NCBI GenBank assembly: GCA_900618425.1
Contig: UZAN01039720.1
Coordinates: forward strand, 1 to 64,000
DNA: 64,000 bases
Origin: Echinostoma caproni
Lineage: Eukaryota > Platyhelminthes > Trematoda > Plagiorchiida > Echinostomatidae
Direction of reading: 5' to 3'
Numbering within the stretch: position 1 is the first letter of the stretch; the number at the start of each line of letters is the position of its first letter. Shown piece by piece: positions 35,393 to 46,200 of this stretch. Position numbers and translations under genes: made by a program. Under the pieces are notes generated by a model. The model saw nothing but the letters and a program-made list of their open reading frames with translations. It made no database searches and was not told the origin of the DNA.

Positions 35393-37829
35393 TCAGCAGT
35401 GCGGCTGTTTGAAAGTCAACATTTATTCAAATGTCAAACGTGTACCAATAAATATTTCTACCACCATGTTGTAAAGCAAATGACTGGCTAAAACCCATAG
35501 TGTTTATTTAATAAATTTGTATCGTTTTCCACCCGGGTTTGGCGTTTGCTCATTGTTTTTGGCCTTATTTAAAAGTTGCGCTTAGGTAAATATTCAAGGG
35601 TATATGGTTTGTTTAGAACAGTTTCATTTTACTGCATTTGACATGATTGTAAAGCAAAGAATTACAGAATTCGATTATTGCTCGACTCTTTCCTAAGGAA
35701 AATGATTATGGGTAATGATCTACTCATAATGTGCTACGTTCCCAACCATTGCTTTATTTCCAAAACTGACCACTCATTAAGCTATATATATATATATCAT
35801 CGATTTGCAAACAAGCATGGTGTGAACGAAATAACAAGAAAAATAGAACAAATGGATTGGAAAAGAAGGAAGCGAGATGGGGGTCGGACGGCTATAGTGG
35901 GTGAAAACACGAGCACCTTCTGTTCCTTTCACCTTTGATATTTGTTCCACCGATAGGTATCTGAATGACCGTTTCTCTTGTATGTACGCTAAATAACCCT
36001 GAGCATCTTATTTACAGGAGTATTCTAATCACGAAATTGTATGATCTATATGTATCATCTTTAGCACATGTTTGCTATGAGCACCTGTCGACCCCAGTCA
36101 GTACTTCAATCGCGTTTCGTACATCTTCATTTTGTGCCGTATAATCAGGTTAGATTTTTACTAATCAGTATCTCGTATACATCCGTTTCGTAATAGAAAG
36201 CTAGCTCTCATTTAAAGTTAATACCTTGTCCTTCAAAAGATGTTATCCAACCTCAATATTTATGGATCGTTCCTTGTAGTAATCACTGGTGTTTCAATTA
36301 CTTTTTCTCAGTGTAACCACATGTATAGTGATTGAAATGTATTCACTGAAACATCACAAGGGTTTACAATACAACAACATCCTGGTATATATATATCCTT
36401 TTAATCATATGGTAATGAACAATTGTTGAAGCTGACTTTGGTTCAGTTGGACCATTAGGGGACGCGTTATACAGTATGTACACTTGTGAGTTCATTAAAA
36501 CTGTGGTCCACATCAGAAGAAGAGATGCTGAATTCATCTATGCAATTTGATCAAAAATGATTTAAATTCCCTTCTTTTACGTTTTGACATTGCTATTAAT
36601 ACAATTAGTTCTCAATCGTCATCATTTCAAACAGAAGGCTTTTGTCATTCAATGTTGTTCCAACTACGGACGACGAGCCCAAGATATAACAAATGACTTT
36701 TTCAATTTTCTTACTAAATTGTTCACCCAATCATCTCTAAACAGAGCCTTTCACAACCTTGTTTCACGTTCCTTGGTTTTGGTCATTTGTATTTGACTGT
36801 TTACTCAGAAACTACATCATTTACGTTCTTCTGCAGCCCGATTTGACGAAAGAAAGTTTTTCTTGTGTGAAATCTTTTTTCAACGGAATCAATTGAATTT
36901 ACTCGGCAATCTGACACACATCAGAAAATGAAGTTTAACCAATGAATACTAAGTGGCAATAGAGCAATGTTTTGCACTCTGCAATGCACGTTCCACGGTT
37001 GTGATCATCTAGCGAGTCGATCAATGCGCGAAACACGAGGAGCGGAAAGGACGGCTTTCACCTTACCTCGAGCTTCAAAGCAACCGTAGTTGTTTTACTG
37101 TGTTCTGTAAAAGAATATGAACTTCATGTTGATGGCCGAAAATTGTCGTGAAGCGTGCCATTTAGCTGGAGAAACAAACATGCTACTCATGGGTTTACCT
37201 CTATCCCATTGTGACTGAATTTCCTCCATTGTTCTATACCTGTCTTTTTTGATGAGGTTTGACGAAACGTCCTCAATAATTTGAGTATCTCTACTGAAAA
37301 CGAGTGGGTAAATGAACGAGTAGGTAATGAAGTTCATGAAACTGTTACGCATGCAGGGTTTTGAATGAATGAATGATGAAGGCGGTCAATTAAATTCATG
37401 TCTGAATAACACGTGTTTTGAAATAAGGAAAATGAATCCGTAGTTCATGAAACTCTGCTCCTTCCACCTTTTATTCAAACACGATTCTGGTTAAGTTTAT
37501 CCAGACTGTTTGCAATGCATTATTTATGAGAAGCCTCAGTGGTATTCCGTTTTTATGCCACCTACACTGCGATTACATAAATAACTTTTTCAGACTGTTG
37601 GTAAAATGTTCAAGTACGTTCCATAACAGTTTTGGTGAAGTAGGTGACTTGACTAACGCATTCATTTCATTTTTGAAACTAAGCCACATTTTGCCAAACA
37701 TGACGATTATCCCAGCTTTATGGTATGAAGTAAAATCGGTTAAATTGCACATTAGTGATGCAACTGATTGTGTGAAATCAATATGAGCATGCCTGTTGTC
37801 TATCCGGCCTTCCGGCTTTATTGTTTCAG

Positions 37830-38224
37830 TAGCCATTGCTGTTGCTTTTGTTCACATTGATACGACAACAAACCGCGCATACAACCCCACTCAAACTATT
37901 TACCCTCCTCGAATCCGTACGGAAATATTTGATTCAGCCTTGTCGTCGTTAATCCAAACATCCGAACGTAAATATCTAACCAACATTTTAACTCACGATT
38001 TAACCAATAACATCATTTCAAATTTGAATATGATATTGCTAGTTTCCGCCTTTCTTCACATTTCTTCAATTTCTTGTCAAGTTCTGTTTACAAACCACAG
38101 TCGACTGCATTTCCACTACCAACACTGTTGCCTCTATTACCCCCCTTTTTCCACCCTTACCACCAACACCACCACCACAGTCACCAACATCATCACCATT
38201 AACCCTCTGCCCTTTCTCACCTAG
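37830..38224 (+). CDS. Candidate exon after a strong acceptor
   Basis: It follows CCGGCTTTATTGTTTCAG and stays open for 131 codons to TAG at 38222-38224. The first part reads AIAVAFVHIDTTTNRAYNP, then PPRIRTEIFDSALSSLI and LTNNIISNL, a hydrophobic spacing loosely like the start of a dynein light chain Tctex-type domain; I would not rely on that. The last third is Thr-rich because it reads through a CAC-type simple repeat, so the true exon may end earlier. A frame of this length is near the limit of chance. Confidence 0.25.
38143..38206 (+). repeat. Imperfect CAC/ACC simple repeat
   Basis: C- and A-rich tract of ACC/CAC triplets at the end of the candidate exon. Confidence 0.7.
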
Positions 38225-39628
38225 CTACATGTTCACACTACATTGCTGTAACGGAAATTGAAATGCGCAGAGGATGATTGGACCATTCCACTTTCACACT
38301 AGAACTGCCGCAAGGGTGTTGCCTTGTCCAAAGTTAAAATTCACCGCACATTTACTTTCATCCGCGTGTTGTTTACTAATCAGCAAGATAATTCATTCAA
38401 TGAAACCTTTCTTCTATCAGCATTTTCAATCGACACAAACAAGCAAAAGTACATTGTTCGACGAAATAGGCCGCTGAAAGTTGAGCCGCCAATAGTGCTC
38501 TTGATTTTATTATCCTCTTCGCAAATCACAATACACGGGTAATTGCAAACAATTGTGAGTAACAAAACAGGATCACGCTTCTACAAGGGTACAAATGCAC
38601 GAAACATCGTCGAAGAAATCAAGTGAATGGCTTCATTTCACCCAGATAAGGCCATCAACCGTGAATGAAATGACAACTAACAATGAGATGCACTTGAGAA
38701 TGTAATTAGGAGAGGTCACATTTTTGTAGTAGAACAATAAACAAGCTGAATGGTGACCCCAAATAAGTTCATTGATTAAAAGAAAAAATACCCTTTTTAA
38801 AGGAGATACCAACCGTCAAAGAACCGGAACCATGATTTAGGATTTCTTAGGATCATTCAGACGAACACGCACTGGGGATATCCAATACGTGTTTGGGATT
38901 TCGAAACAAAGTCGCATTTTGGTCAGATATGACCATTCTCATATCATTAAGAAAAAGCCGGCTCACTCAAGAGCAGATAAGTGTAGCTGATAAAGTCCAG
39001 TTTCGGAACTTGGCAATCCGTTCAGTAAATAAATGGTAGCAATTCAGATCGGTGATCGATTGGGTTAGAGCTGTCGAGGCAAACTTCATTAGAAAATTGC
39101 TGTTTTCTACCTGTCTGTTCGCGTGGAACGATCTAAGGTTCAGAGTCTGAAATTTTAATTTATCACTCATACTGTCTGTTCCATTTGCATGCGTTTGGCA
39201 TGGTACATAAGCAGTTTACTTATTCAGCGTTTCTCCTAAAACCTGATTTAACTAATAGGTGACTGTGATTTACAAGTTTGGTTTTGAATTGTGATCATTT
39301 CTGTTTAGTGATATTTGAGATGTTTCACTTCGCTTTTGCATACCTAGATTCATTTCTTATGGTCAACAAAAATAAACGAAATTTTATTTCGGCAACTTAT
39401 TGTAATACATCTTGTTGATGCTCTCCCGCACATGCCAATCTGAATACTGGAAAACGTATTACACTGATGAGGCAGTTTTTCGATAACAGTCACTCTCCAA
39501 ATGTGTTTGCCGAAGTCACATTTGCCACACATGAAGTTTAGTATATCTTCGCACTTGATGTTGGTTAAACCTCAGTTAAGCCTCATTAAATGCTGTTTTT
39601 GTTATACATTTTTACAGTTTCGGAATGA

Positions 39629-39844
39629 ATGAAGCCTAATAACGAAGTCATTCAATTACTACAAAGCCGTTGGACTTTTCCCTGTGCTAGAAATGGGGAT
39701 AAGTTGTTTCCCACGATTCCGGTCGTCAGTGATCAGTATGTGACATGCACAAGAGGGAACTGGCAAATGTTATTGGACAGCAACATTAATGGACACCATG
39801 AAAAATTGACTACCTCCAGTGCTCAAGGGCAACAAGAACATTGA
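39629..39844 (+). CDS. Small open frame with ATG behind an acceptor
   Basis: ATG 39629 opens 71 codons (MKPNNEVIQLLQSRWTF onward) ending in TGA. A strong acceptor, CATTTTTACAG, lies about 12 bases upstream of the ATG, with all frames closed between. That layout would fit a 5' UTR intron or a trans-splice acceptor, both known in flatworms. No family recognised; length within chance. Confidence 0.2.
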   Translation: MKPNNEVIQLLQSRWTFPCARNGDKLFPTIPVVSDQYVTCTRGNWQMLLDSNINGHHEKLTTSSAQGQQEH

Positions 39845-39923
39845 GGAATGGAAGCACAATACCTGATTCATGTGTGTGACCCGTTTGGATAACTGAATTC
39901 TAGTTACGTTTTTCTTGTTTTTT

Positions 39924-40150
39924 TTGTTGCTAACGTACCGGTAGCCGTCGTTGAAGTCGAGAAATCAAATGTTATGGTGTAATCTGACAAATTGAAGTAA
40001 AGACATAAGTTGGTACTAGTACAGATATGTTTCGTCTGATGTGGGGTAATATCATATTCAATTCCATGAATGAGGCTGGTTGCACTAAGGGTTGGAAGGA
40101 ACATATGTAATGAAAGTCAGGGTGTTGCAAGAATTCGATCAATATATGTA
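39924..40150 (+). repeat. Unnamed dispersed repeat, copy B
   Basis: Shares the landmark order of copy A: CCGTCGTTGAAGTCGAGAAAT, then CTGATGTGGGGTAATATCA, ATTCAATTC, AATGAGGC, ATGTAATGAAAGTCAGG and GATCAATA. It starts next to a T-rich run at 39908-39926. Confidence 0.7.
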
Positions 40151-40454
40151 TGTCGAGTCAAATGTTTTCCATGGAGTTAAACATGAAACAAAACCAAAAT
40201 ACCCAGAAATGGATGCTTTTCACTTTGTATGCAGAGTGATAATGAAACGGGCCGCAAAATAATGGTAATTCCAATTTATTGTGGTTTTACAAACATTGCG
40301 GCATCATAACCTATGAAAGAATAATCTGAGTAGACTATAATTTTGGGGTAGTTGAATCGATGTTCAATGTGCGCAAACCACTTATTAATTCTTTGTTAGT
40401 CATTTTTATTCACATTTGTATAGGATTTTCGTTATCCGATTGTTTTCAAAATAA

Positions 40455-40625
40455 ACAATAATACGCTATGGAATTACTTGTGATAATCGACAAACAGCAC
40501 TGGAAAGCTGTTTTGTCCTGTTTTGGACTTGTCAACAGTGCGTACGTTTTGTTTTCCCGTCAGGACTCGAACGACGAACCATCAGGTTGGGACTTCTAAC
40601 CCTTACCTTCGGGCTACACAGTGGA
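40455..40625 (-). repeat. tRNA-derived SINE with hammerhead relic, copy 2
   Basis: Read on the minus strand: A-box region TGTAGCCCGAAGG near 40620, then AGAAGTCCCAACCTGATGG, B-box CGTTCGAGTCCTG (about 40562-40575), the ribozyme relic, and the tail TTTGTCGATTATC. It has the best preserved tRNA-like head of the four copies. Confidence 0.75.
40497..40541 (-). ncRNA. Decayed type I hammerhead ribozyme, copy 2
   Basis: Minus strand: stem I GCACTG/CAGTGC pairs perfectly; stem II GTCC/GGAC pairs perfectly around AAAACA. The core reads TTGACAA (C3 to T, G8 to A) and AAAA (G12 to A), and the cleavage triplet GTC has become TTC. The fold survives while the catalytic bases are lost. Confidence 0.7.
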
Positions 40626-40678
40626 AGATCATCACCTTGTGCGAATGGCTCAAATAATTTTAAAAGTATCAAGCTTGG

Positions 40679-40850
40679 ATTAGCCCAATCGATTGCTCAG
40701 GAGCACCAGGTGCACCCAACCCGAAGGTTCGCGATCCGAGTCCTGACAGGGATACAAAAGGTACGCACTGCTGACGAGTCCGAAAATGCTGTCCAGTGCT
40801 CTTTGTCGGTTACCTCAAACACTTCCATCGCATTTAAATTCAGTGTAATT
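40679..40850 (+). repeat. tRNA-derived SINE with hammerhead relic, copy 3
   Basis: Plus-strand copy about 55 bases from copy 2 and in the opposite orientation. B-box GCGATCCGAGTCC (about 40731-40743), then TGACAGGGATACAAAAGG, the ribozyme relic, and the tail CTTTGTCGGTTACC with CATTTAAATT. The 5' head has an insertion relative to copy 2. Confidence 0.75.
40765..40799 (+). ncRNA. Hammerhead relic lacking stem II, copy 3
   Basis: Stem I GCACTG (40765-40770) pairs perfectly with CAGTGC (40794-40799). Core CTGACGA (40771-40777), GAAA (40782-40785) and the cleavage triplet GTC (40791-40793) are all intact. Stem II is reduced to GTCC: compared with the other copies about 10 bases (loop and 3' strand) are missing. 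All catalytic bases are present but the supporting helix is gone. Confidence 0.75.
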
Positions 40851-41859
40851 GACGAAGTGTAACTCGGAAAATTACGTAAAGAATGAAGTGAATAGATGTG
40901 TTAATGAATCGGTGAATAGCAATGATCCTCATCGCTTTCAACAGTTTTACTTTGCACCCCTGAGCTGTTATTCTTTCATGCAACGCCCAGGTCCCCGTTG
41001 ATAATGCAACTCACCACCACAATAATTGTGTTTTCTGCACCAAGAGGATCACAATCTCCAAAACACTCGATAAACCTATAGTAACCAGTTTAAACCCGAG
41101 TGTCGTAACGCGCATTCACACGATTGCTGTTCGATCAACCTCATCTAACGGTGTTCACTGCTCGCTTGCTTGTTTGATCAGAACCACGGTTATTCAAAAC
41201 AGCCGATTCTTTGCATTCTGCAACAAGTTTCACAAGTACCAGAAATGTGATATAAGCACTGAATCTGTATCAAAGTTGTTTCCCACGTCATCTTTGTTGC
41301 AGATAATGCTGTGTCGTTGTTGCACTCTGTGTACACAATTCTTTTGTCACTCACATCTGACCCACTATCGTGTAGTAGCAAGGGGATTTTATCAAAATCA
41401 TAACGGTAAACATGATGTTATTGCTGATAACTGGGGCCTTAGAAGAGTTCAGGTGTTTGTATCTGAGCACCTGCCGGCCGCAACCATCTATTGCATACCG
41501 ATCTGACATGATCAAGTGATTTCACAGTTTTATGGTTCGTTCATTTATGTTCGTCCGGACTTGCAGGATGTAATTTGAATGGTCAGTAAAATGAAATAAC
41601 CGATTTGTTCACTGTAAATAAATATTCATATACAGTGTGAGATACTTAAGAACGTTTGACACAAAAGCTTTGCGATAATGGGATATTAATGAAATAATAC
41701 CGAGCAAGTCTTCAGCACACGATTACCCCAAAAAGTCAGGCACCGTCGTTATGTGCAGCTGCATATTTGTTACTTAGTATCATTGGTATGATACTGGAAT
41801 TTTCATTCAAGCTTTTCCTACAGTAAAACCAGATCAATCTTTTGCTCATCCCTTCCAAT

Positions 41860-42062
41860 CGTCGGGCGTTGATGGCCCGATGGTAGTCACTGAGTTATCA
41901 CTCCGGGATATGTGTTCGAAACCCACCACGACCGCCTGACATTACCCATTGGGTATTGAACGGCAATCCTTTGATTGGCCGCTTCCCCCTTCTTGAAAGT
42001 TGCATCTTCGTATATCATATAAAATGACGTAAAATAAGAAGAAAAAGTTAATAAAAAAAGAG
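41860..42062 (+). repeat. tRNA-derived SINE of another type
   Basis: A-box-like TGGCCCGATGG (41872-41882) and B-box-like GTGTTCGAAACCC (41912-41924) are spaced as in a tRNA, followed by unrelated sequence ending in an A-rich tail (AATAAAAAAAG, to about 42061). It has no hammerhead core. The acceptor stem of the ancestral tRNA is decayed. Confidence 0.55.
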
Positions 42063-43011
42063 TACATAAAACACTTCTGTCTGCGTCATTGTGATTGGTT
42101 TACCATCCCATACCGAGTTGAGTGAATTTCACAAATTGAATTTTACAGATGACAGTAAACATCCTCATTGTCTCGTCCATTGTCTCCAACACTAACCACC
42201 ACCTGAACAAATGCGCTTTTAGATTTCTACGATAGATCAAGCAGTATTCCGCCGACGTTTAGCTTTGTGTAATTACTGTTAACTAACAAGGCTGGAAGTC
42301 AAAACATCCGTGACATATCTTTGAACAACGACAAACCTGACCTTAATACATACTGGTTTTATCTATGGTGATGATATCAAATCAAATTATTCCTAATTTT
42401 ACTTGCTTGTTTTACCCCAAAGTGATCCGCAATTCTGTGTATACTGTCGTAAGGCCGTCAATAACTCTGTCCTAATTTCATCACTCGGTGCTCGCCCTCC
42501 AACCACAATCTGGAAACACATTTATCGGATGTCTCGTTCTTACTTTACTTTGAGTTTGATCTGTTGGTATTTTGGACACCAATAGCCTCGACTCCAAGAT
42601 ACACATGTTGCGTTAGATGTTGGTGTTCACGACAACGATCCTCAGCTGAAAAGCATCGTCCTAATAAAGGGTTTTATTTGTTAACACCTTCAAAAGGCTC
42701 ATTCTCAAGCGTGATGACGATTAAGGGATTTGCTTAAAATATCGCATTCTTCCGTAATCAAGACTTTTGCATGAACTGTATTGCACACTTGGAGTCGGCT
42801 ATTCGGTGTTTTGGCAACAAACAATCCCATGACGACATTGCCTAATTTGAGGTAACACCTTTTATGTCTGCCTAACGAGTTCCAGTTTGTTTATTTAATA
42901 AATTTTTAGTATTCAAGAATGTGGTAGATCGCCGAGAAAACAGTTCTTTGCTTCTGAAGTGATTACTAACAGATGATGATATCATACGAGTTAGTTTTTG
43001 TGTGTAATCAG
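42063..43011. other. Unannotated stretch
   Basis: Nothing recognised. The left edge of the retroelement at 43012 is fixed only by comparison with the copy at 2452. Confidence 0.5.
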
Positions 43012-45400
43012 TTGGTGCTCGGTGGAGCAGAGCTGTATGCTACCGAAGCCATCTCCAGGTTCCGGATAATGGAATGACCGTCATTTCGCGGCTCACCGCC
43101 AATAAGGTGGGCTTAGGTCCCCCGAAAAAGCGGTAGGGGACGATCAGGTGCAGCTTCCTGGGATGTGGTGGGTTTACATCCTAGGAGGGCTTCTCTGCAC
43201 AGAACACCACAAATATCTCAGGACAGCGCTGTGACGTAACAAATATGGGTCGCTGCCAAATGCTCACTACCCATTGTCGAAATCCAATGTTTCACAAGGT
43301 TGTCCAGAAGTGAGTGAACCAAAAACTGGTCATCGGCTCATACAGTACATCACCGCTGTCATGCTGCCCGCGCATAGTTTTGTTAACGCTAAAGTACACT
43401 TCTAAACAAGGCCTACTCTTGACCAAGCGATCGAGTGATAAAACAACCCACAACATAGAAAACCATGAAGTTTCCTTCTTTTATGATTATGCACTATAAA
43501 GCTTCCTCATCCAGTAAAAAAATGTTGCACCGTTCACAGTATCATGTTTCCCCACTCTCCCTTATTTCAACTTGATCCTGTTTTACGTACCTTTATCTCT
43601 CTCGGGTTCTTCTGACTAAGAATATTGCCTCCGGTGGACATTCTGTCGTTGTTCTTTCGTAGTGTACTTCTTCTGTCGTCCCGAAAAAAATCCATCATCT
43701 GAGGCTCTTCTTTATCCTCGATTTAGCTTCAACCTAACCACATTTACTGTGCATACCCTGATGCATATGGGGCAAGAGAAGTGTTTAACTAGCCCGCACG
43801 AGTCCCTAACGATTGATGTGTGTTGCATCCAAGAAACTCGCATTGAATACATCAGCTCCATTATTCGATTGACGTCTCCATCAAACCCATCAGTGAAGTT
43901 TCTCTTAGACCTCCGTGAGGGACCTAAGACTGCGGATTCCGGTTTTGTTGGCGTGGATGTGGCTCTTACTGATAGACCTGACGCCGCACTCCTTGACTGG
44001 GTCACAGTAGACAGTAGGTTGTGCGCAGTGAGGTTCAGATGTTTGTGCAAAGTAAATAACCGCCGGACCGATAGACGGACCTTGTTTGTCGTGTTGGCAT
44101 ACGCTTCCATGGACTGCATCTAAGATGCGGTAAAAGTTGAATTCGACCAAAAACTACACTACCTCTGTTCTTCTTGTCTCTCGGAAAAAGGGAGAACGGC
44201 TGTTGACCCTATATTTTGGCCAGTGTCTATTCGTCACCAGTACGAACTGCAGACATTACTTTGCGTCTGCCCGCCTCAAGTAGGCAGCGACCGCAAGTCA
44301 ACCACATCGCTATAAGAAACAAATGGCGGGGATGTATACTGAACTATCGATCACATTGATGTAATTTCTTTTAATCCGACTACGCATTGATATGCGCCAA
44401 GCTGTCTACGTACTTCAGCGGGCGTTCCAAACGCACTACACAACGGAGGTTAGGCCATAGCAAGCTGCTCAAACCAGCTTGTCGAAACGCGTTAGATGAT
44501 AGCTATAACCAACCCTACCAAATGTTATCATTCTGCACTGATTGCTTATTAGGAATGCATTGCAGTTCACTGGCGTGACACCCTCGATTTCTGCGCAGTC
44601 TCTATGCCTTGTTGACGCACGCCGATTAATACCAACCAGCAGCACGCATATTGAAACAGAACTCGTGACGAGCCATCAGTTTAACACAAGGCTACACCTA
44701 AACCGCTAGATATAGTGGAAATGAAGCATGCTGCCGCCATGGGATATTCCCGTAAGCTGTTCAAACTCATCTGGGTCAACGATAGAAAAACCCTGGGAAA
44801 TAATAATGAAAAGACCTGCAAACATGAAGGCTAGCCCACTCATAATCATCAGTGACGTCTTGCACGCTAGGCGATGCTCTTCGAGGCGCAATTTACCTAG
44901 TCACTAGCCTCAACTTCTCCCACAGCTGTTCTAGCACACACTCCATGGTCTGTTTAGACAGAACTAACTTCTAGCTTTGCGATGTAACAAAGCGCTAGGC
45001 CAGGTGGTCTTTATATGCACTATTTAAAGACGGTGATTTAAGCTTGTTAGAGAATGAGTGGCTCTGCTCTGTAAAGTCTGTTGAGGAATGGAGTACCTGA
45101 GAAGTATGTGTCGTCACACCTCAGCTCTGTTTAGGGTCCATGGCCAATTTTCACTACCCTTCTACATCTCCACTACAGGCGATACTATATTCCCGTTTCT
45201 TTTTGATTTTCCCACAGAAGATGTTCTACAGAAAGATTTGTCTTGTCTAGCAAATGGTGAAGTAGAAGTGCTCCTCGGAAACAAAGCTTCGTGCTGAAGG
45301 ACTTTGCGCTCTGTGTCAAATACTGCACCCGGAGCAGTAGTTATGAGATCGTCCTGTAAAACAGCACCCATCAACTACACCCATCGTTAGTGACTTACTT
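43012..45400 (+). mobile_element. Most complete non-LTR copy: 5' UTR, endonuclease, linker, partial RT
   Basis: 5' UTR about 43012-43680, alignable with the minus-strand copy near 2.4-1.8 kb. Endonuclease about 43720-44505 in broken frames: IDVCCIQETRI; GFVGVDVALTDRPDAALLDW; VDSRLCAVRF; LFVTSTN; HIAIRNKWRG; ALICAKL; SKRTTQRRLG. Linker about 44590-44940: ISAQSLCLVDARRLIP, then GYSRKLFKLIW and SLASTSPTAVLAHTPW. RT: LYALFKDGDL near 45010, an internal deletion, then LLRNGVPEKYVSS, ISTTG, FPFLFDFPTEDVLQKDL and GEVEVLLGN to about 45300. No catalytic YADD block is readable and the 3' end is lost. The 153-codon frame 43662-44123 is the longest intact piece. At least eight stops or frame changes: a dead copy. 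Confidence 0.88.
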
Positions 45401-45579
45401 GAGCGCCAGAATGCTCCCTTGTTTTGATGAACACTTAGGGAGCTACTTTGATTACTATCTAATGTTCCTCCAGTTCTTCGCCAGTCGGTTGAACCGGTAG
45501 ATAGTCAGAGAGCTCCGTTTCGCAAGTTAATTTGCAACTAGTACTTACATTTGTTTCTGTATATTTGCTGCACTAGGCA

Positions 45580-46200
45580 TTCTTGTGGTAGTTTACTGGG
45601 CGTAGGAAGAAGCTGGCTCGTATCAAGGCATAGAAGGTATCCTTGGAGGTTGACCAATGAGAGGGGCCGACTTCATTAGATCCTCGCCTGCGGCAAATGA
45701 AGGTGTGGGAGTCAATTTCTGTCAAACGTTGTGAAGAGATAAGCGGTATCAATGTTGTGGGAGGTCAGTTCTTGCGCGAGTTGGTGCATGGTAGGAACAA
45801 TCCGTGGCCAATGCAGAGTTTAACCTAGGCGCTCTTTTTTTGTCCTACGGATTGACTAGCACTGCATGTGAACCCAAACGGGACCCTTCTGATTCATCCA
45901 TGGATCTCACGTGAGCATTGCAGTCTCCACCGATCGCTACGATGTACGTCGACGGAGCACTTTGGAGCAGCTGACAAAAATTATTGTAGTACTCATACTT
46001 GATTTAAAATGCATTAGAATCGATCGGTGCACACAGACACAGCTAATAAGCACCGACCCTTCATTCTCTATTTGTTGACCCATACTTCATTGTCATGACG
46101 TATAGCTCAAAATCGGTAACTGAATGGAATCAGGTCGAGAAACGCATCCAGCCTTGACATTTAGCGTAATCCAGAAATCTGATCACCGTGATCGTTAGAT
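45580..46200 (-). pseudogene. Second endonuclease fragment, opposite strand
   Basis: Minus strand, read from 46200 down: YRF.AIRHDNEVWVN, KYEYYNNFCQLLQSAP, STYIVAIGGDCNAHVRSMDE (GD-x-NA signature), LCIGHGLFLPCTNSR, LTEIDSHTFICRRRGSNE (usual TQIDHIAIS). Several frameshifts. It lies tail to tail with the plus-strand copy and differs from it enough to be another insertion or another subfamily. Confidence 0.65.

Larger units (their letters stand above)
35393..39628. other. Mostly unannotated stretch
   Basis: TA-rich microsatellite at 35783-35797 and a TATATATA tract near 36385. The candidate exon at 37830 is listed separately. Nothing else is recognised. Confidence 0.4.

Noticed and set aside
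44706..44891. Minus-strand frame with a convincing transmembrane segment (IMSGLAFMFAGLFIIISQGF)
   Set aside because: The plus strand here reads the retroelement linker (GYSRKLFKLIW, SLASTSPTAVLA), so the hydrophobic frame is its antisense shadow.
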